Of a stretch of DNA of 7,839 nucleotides, positions 6,082 through 7,839 are shown in pieces. The position numbers were made by a program, and so were the translations under genes. The notes beneath the pieces were generated by a model, which was given only the letters and a program-made list of their open reading frames with translations, ran no database searches and had not been told where the DNA came from. Origin of the DNA: Snowella sp031396835 (GTDB lineage Bacteria > Cyanobacteriota > Cyanobacteriia > Cyanobacteriales > Microcystaceae); contig JANNLO010000099.1 of NCBI GenBank assembly GCA_031396835.1, positions 1 to 7,839 on the forward strand, in the 5' to 3' direction. Each line of letters begins with the position of its first letter. Within the stretch, counting starts at the first letter, position 1.

Positions 6082-7557
6082 ATGCGCTCTATTATTAATC
6101 CTCAAGATTTTCTCATTTTAGCAGTCGATGATGTGCCAATCAACCTTAAAGTTTTACGGGGAATTTTGGAGCCAATTGGCTACGGATTAACTTTTGCTAG
6201 CAACGGCAGACAAACTTTAGAAAGAGTTGAAAAGATTCAGCCTGATTTGATTTTGTTGGATATGATGATGCCAGATCTAGATGGTTTAGAGGTTTGTAAA
6301 ACTCTTTATCAAAATCCTATTTATCAAGATATTCCTATTATTTTTTTAACAGCTAATCAAGAGCAAGAATATCTGATTCGTGCCTTTGAACAAGGGGCAA
6401 TAGATTATATTACAAAGCCATTTCAAAAACTTGAATTATTAGCCCGCATTAAAACCCATTTAGAACTTAAACATTATCGCGATCGCCTCAAAAAGCAAGT
6501 AGAACAAGAGCGATTAATGAAAGAAATTACTGCTAATATTCTTGGTCATTCCAAATTACATAACATTTTAGAAAATACAGTTAAGGGAATTCGCAATTTA
6601 TTAAAAGCAGATCGAGTTAGCATTTGTCGCTCTTTTCAAACAGGTCAAGCAGAGATTATTTCAGAATCAGTTGGCGAAGAATATCCGTCAAGATTAGGAG
6701 AAATTATTACTCAGATGCAGTGGCTTAAAACAGAAGAATTTTGCTCAGAATATTTGATAGAATCAACTATAGATAACAATTTTCAGATTATTGAAGATGT
6801 CAGTAAAAGTACTTTAACTTCTTTTCAAATAGACTATTTTAACGATTGGCAAATAAAATCAGAAGTGGTTTTTCCCTTAGTTTATTTAGATAATCTTTGG
6901 GGATTAATTATGGTTGATTATTGTCAGTATTCCCACCATTGGAAAACGGAAGAACTAAATCTTTTAACCCAACTTACTCAACAAACGGCGATCGCGATTC
7001 ATCAATCTGAACTTTATCAACAACTCTTATTAGCCAACCAAGAACTCGAAAAATTAGCCCATCTAGATGGCCTAACCCAAATTGCTAATCGTCGTCAATT
7101 TGATTATTCAATCAGTTATGAATGGCAAAGATTAAGGCGAAAAAAATTACCTTTGGCGTTGATCTTTTGTGATGTTGACTATTTTAAAAAGTACAATGAT
7201 TTTTATGGCCATCCTGCTGGAGATAGTTGTCTTAAACAAGTTGCCCAGGCGATCGCAAGTGTAGTGCAACGTCCCGCAGATTTAGTAGCTCGTTATGGTG
7301 GAGAAGAGTTTGTTATTCTTTTACCTAACACCGAATTAAAAGGTGCAATTTATATTGCCCAACAGGTACAAAAAGCCATAGCAAAACTAAAGATTTCCCA
7401 CATTGATGGAGTTGATAAATATATTACTTTAAGTATGGGAATTAGTAGTCAAATTCCGACAATAAATAGTACTTTTGAAGAATTAATTAAACAAAGTGAC
7501 AAAGCATTATTTCAAGCGAAAGCTAATGGACGTAACCAATTTTCAAGCCTCAATTAA
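6082..7557 (+). CDS. Response regulator with receiver-GAF-GGDEF: diguanylate cyclase
   Basis: A 491-residue cytoplasmic response regulator that makes c-di-GMP from two GTP. The receiver (about 10-128) has the acidic pair D16-D17, phosphoacceptor D60 (ILLDMMMPDLDG), T90 and K112 (YITKPF), all intact. A helical linker (130-150) leads to a GAF domain (about 150-312) ending in the cyanobacterial-type IAIHQSELYQQL. The GGDEF domain (about 325-491) starts with LDGLTQIANRRQF and has metal-binding D364 in FCDVDYFK, N372 and D381 (YND...GD), and active-site GGEEF (406-410). The inhibitory I-site RPAD (397-400) lies the usual five residues before it, so product inhibition is expected. No EAL or HD-GYP domain is present. 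The gene begins 3 bases after the kinase stop with no Shine-Dalgarno of its own, implying co-transcription and perhaps translational coupling. The most likely phosphodonor is that kinase (inference from adjacency). c-di-GMP in cyanobacteria affects motility, aggregation and exopolysaccharide; the particular output here is not visible. Confidence 0.95.
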   Translation: MRSIINPQDFLILAVDDVPINLKVLRGILEPIGYGLTFASNGRQTLERVEKIQPDLILLDMMMPDLDGLEVCKTLYQNPIYQDIPIIFLTANQEQEYLIRAFEQGAIDYITKPFQKLELLARIKTHLELKHYRDRLKKQVEQERLMKEITANILGHSKLHNILENTVKGIRNLLKADRVSICRSFQTGQAEIISESVGEEYPSRLGEIITQMQWLKTEEFCSEYLIESTIDNNFQIIEDVSKSTLTSFQIDYFNDWQIKSEVVFPLVYLDNLWGLIMVDYCQYSHHWKTEELNLLTQLTQQTAIAIHQSELYQQLLLANQELEKLAHLDGLTQIANRRQFDYSISYEWQRLRRKKLPLALIFCDVDYFKKYNDFYGHPAGDSCLKQVAQAIASVVQRPADLVARYGGEEFVILLPNTELKGAIYIAQQVQKAIAKLKISHIDGVDKYITLSMGISSQIPTINSTFEELIKQSDKALFQAKANGRNQFSSLN

Positions 7558-7705
7558 GATCAATAATTAATCGCGATCGCCAGGGAATAAAATCATCAAA
7601 ATTCTCATAGTTTTTTAATAGGAGAATCTACACACAAAATTATAATAACTTCTAATTATTAGTCTTTAAATAGCAATAAATTAATTATCTTAAAATTTAT
7701 AAATC

Positions 7706-7740
7706 CAAATATTTCATAACCTTAATCTAGAAAATATTTG
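7706..7740. repeat. Perfect 9-bp inverted repeat upstream of the last gene
   Basis: CAAATATTT (7706-7714) and AAATATTTG (7732-7740) are exact reverse complements separated by 17 bases. Their centres are 26 bases apart, about two and a half helical turns. The pair lies 53-88 bases before the start at 7794, a place suited to a regulator site. In such A/T-rich DNA chance is a real alternative. Confidence 0.25.
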
Positions 7741-7763
7741 ATGTTCTATATATCTTCCTATGG

Positions 7764-7769
7764 TAAAAT
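7764..7769 (+). promoter_or_regulatory. Candidate -10 box for the last gene
   Basis: TAAAAT (5 of 6) within TATGGTAAAATAA, 24 bases before the ATG at 7794. The nearest -35-like hexamer, TTGATG at 7738-7743, is 20 bases upstream, which is too far for an ideal promoter. It is suggestive only. Confidence 0.28.
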
Positions 7770-7793
7770 AAATCAACTATATAATTTTAATAT

Positions 7794-7839
7794 ATGAACT
7801 ATGAACAAACATTAATAGAAGAAAAAATAGAATTGCAAA
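7794..7839 (+). CDS. Start of an unrecognised gene, cut by the window end
   Basis: An ATG at 7794 opens a frame that reads MNYEQTLIEEKIELQ and stays open to the window edge. Fifteen residues are too few to recognise a family; the segment is charged and helix-prone. The frame starting at the ATG at 7801 stops after four codons, so 7794 is the better start. The position, just after a promoter-like A/T-rich stretch, fits a new + strand gene independent of the kinase-cyclase unit. No Shine-Dalgarno is seen, as for the other genes here. Confidence 0.45.
   Translation, partial: MNYEQTLIEEKIELQ

Larger units (their letters stand above)
1302..7580. repeat. HIP1 octamers (GCGATCGC), 15 copies
   Basis: Copies begin at 1302, 1455, 1684, 1866, 2785, 4016, 4573, 4714, 4856, 4927, 5890, 6479, 6988, 7249 and 7573. 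Fourteen lie inside coding sequence and one in the intergenic stretch after the cyclase. None occurs in 1-1301. HIP1 is the abundant palindrome of many cyanobacterial genomes, and this density in low-GC DNA is far above chance, which supports the taxonomic call and a native chromosomal origin for all three large genes. Confidence 0.9.
7558..7793. other. A/T-rich intergenic region after the cyclase
   Basis: No coding frame or RNA gene is evident. A HIP1 site lies at 7573-7580. A six-base inverted repeat (ATTCTC 7601-7606 / GAGAAT 7622-7627) encloses a run of T, but the T-run is in the loop, so it is not an intrinsic terminator. The second half contains an inverted repeat and promoter-like sequence that probably serve the next gene. 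Confidence 0.5.

Noticed and set aside
1302..7580. HIP1 copies as a CRISPR-like or other spaced repeat array
   Set aside because: Spacing is irregular (71 to over 1200 bases) and copies fall within coding frames, as is normal for HIP1 in cyanobacteria.
7601..7627. Stem ATTCTC/GAGAAT as intrinsic terminator of the kinase-cyclase unit
   Set aside because: The stem is only six pairs, A/T-rich, with a 15-base loop, and the T-run lies inside the loop rather than after the stem.

Overview
The window comes from a low-GC cyanobacterium. By eye I count 15 copies of the HIP1 octamer GCGATCGC between 1302 and 7580, the coding DNA is A/T-rich, and the PAS/GAF-rich signalling proteins have cyanobacterial wording. 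Likely relatives are unicellular or colonial types with low GC; the genus cannot be read from this sequence. All confident genes are on the + strand.

Layout. Positions 1-100 hold no assignable gene. Positions 101 to about 490 look like a worn, internally deleted IS200/IS605-type (TnpB-only, IS1341-like) element lying on the minus strand: a hairpin at each end shares the same 8-mer in the same orientation, the right end finishes in TCAA, and a frameshifted scrap resembling a TnpB C-terminus lies between them. Positions 491-719 are the A/T-rich leader of the first gene. Positions 720-2834 encode an exported Ntn-hydrolase of the penicillin acylase / acyl-homoserine-lactone acylase family, with an intact nucleophile. 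After a 166-base gap, 3001-6078 encodes a large soluble sensor histidine kinase (GAF-PAS-PAS-GAF-HisKA-HATPase plus a helical tail resembling an HPt domain without its histidine). Three bases later, 6082-7557 encodes a response regulator with receiver-GAF-GGDEF architecture, a diguanylate cyclase. Positions 7558-7793 are A/T-rich and non-coding, and 7794 probably starts another gene that runs off the window.

How it fits together. The kinase and the cyclase are almost certainly one transcription and signalling unit: the kinase integrates several cytoplasmic cues and phosphorylates D60 of the cyclase, which sets c-di-GMP output. The cyclase keeps its allosteric inhibitory site. The acylase may act on N-acyl homoserine lactones or other acyl amides outside the cytoplasm. 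Its link to the c-di-GMP pair is only by neighbourhood and may be accidental. I see no CRISPR array, rRNA or tRNA. The more unusual points are the histidine-less HPt-like tail on the kinase, the GAF domain in the cyclase that aligns with bilin-binding GAFs but lacks their Cys-His pair, and the IS605 relic that could still specify a TnpB-type guide RNA scaffold.
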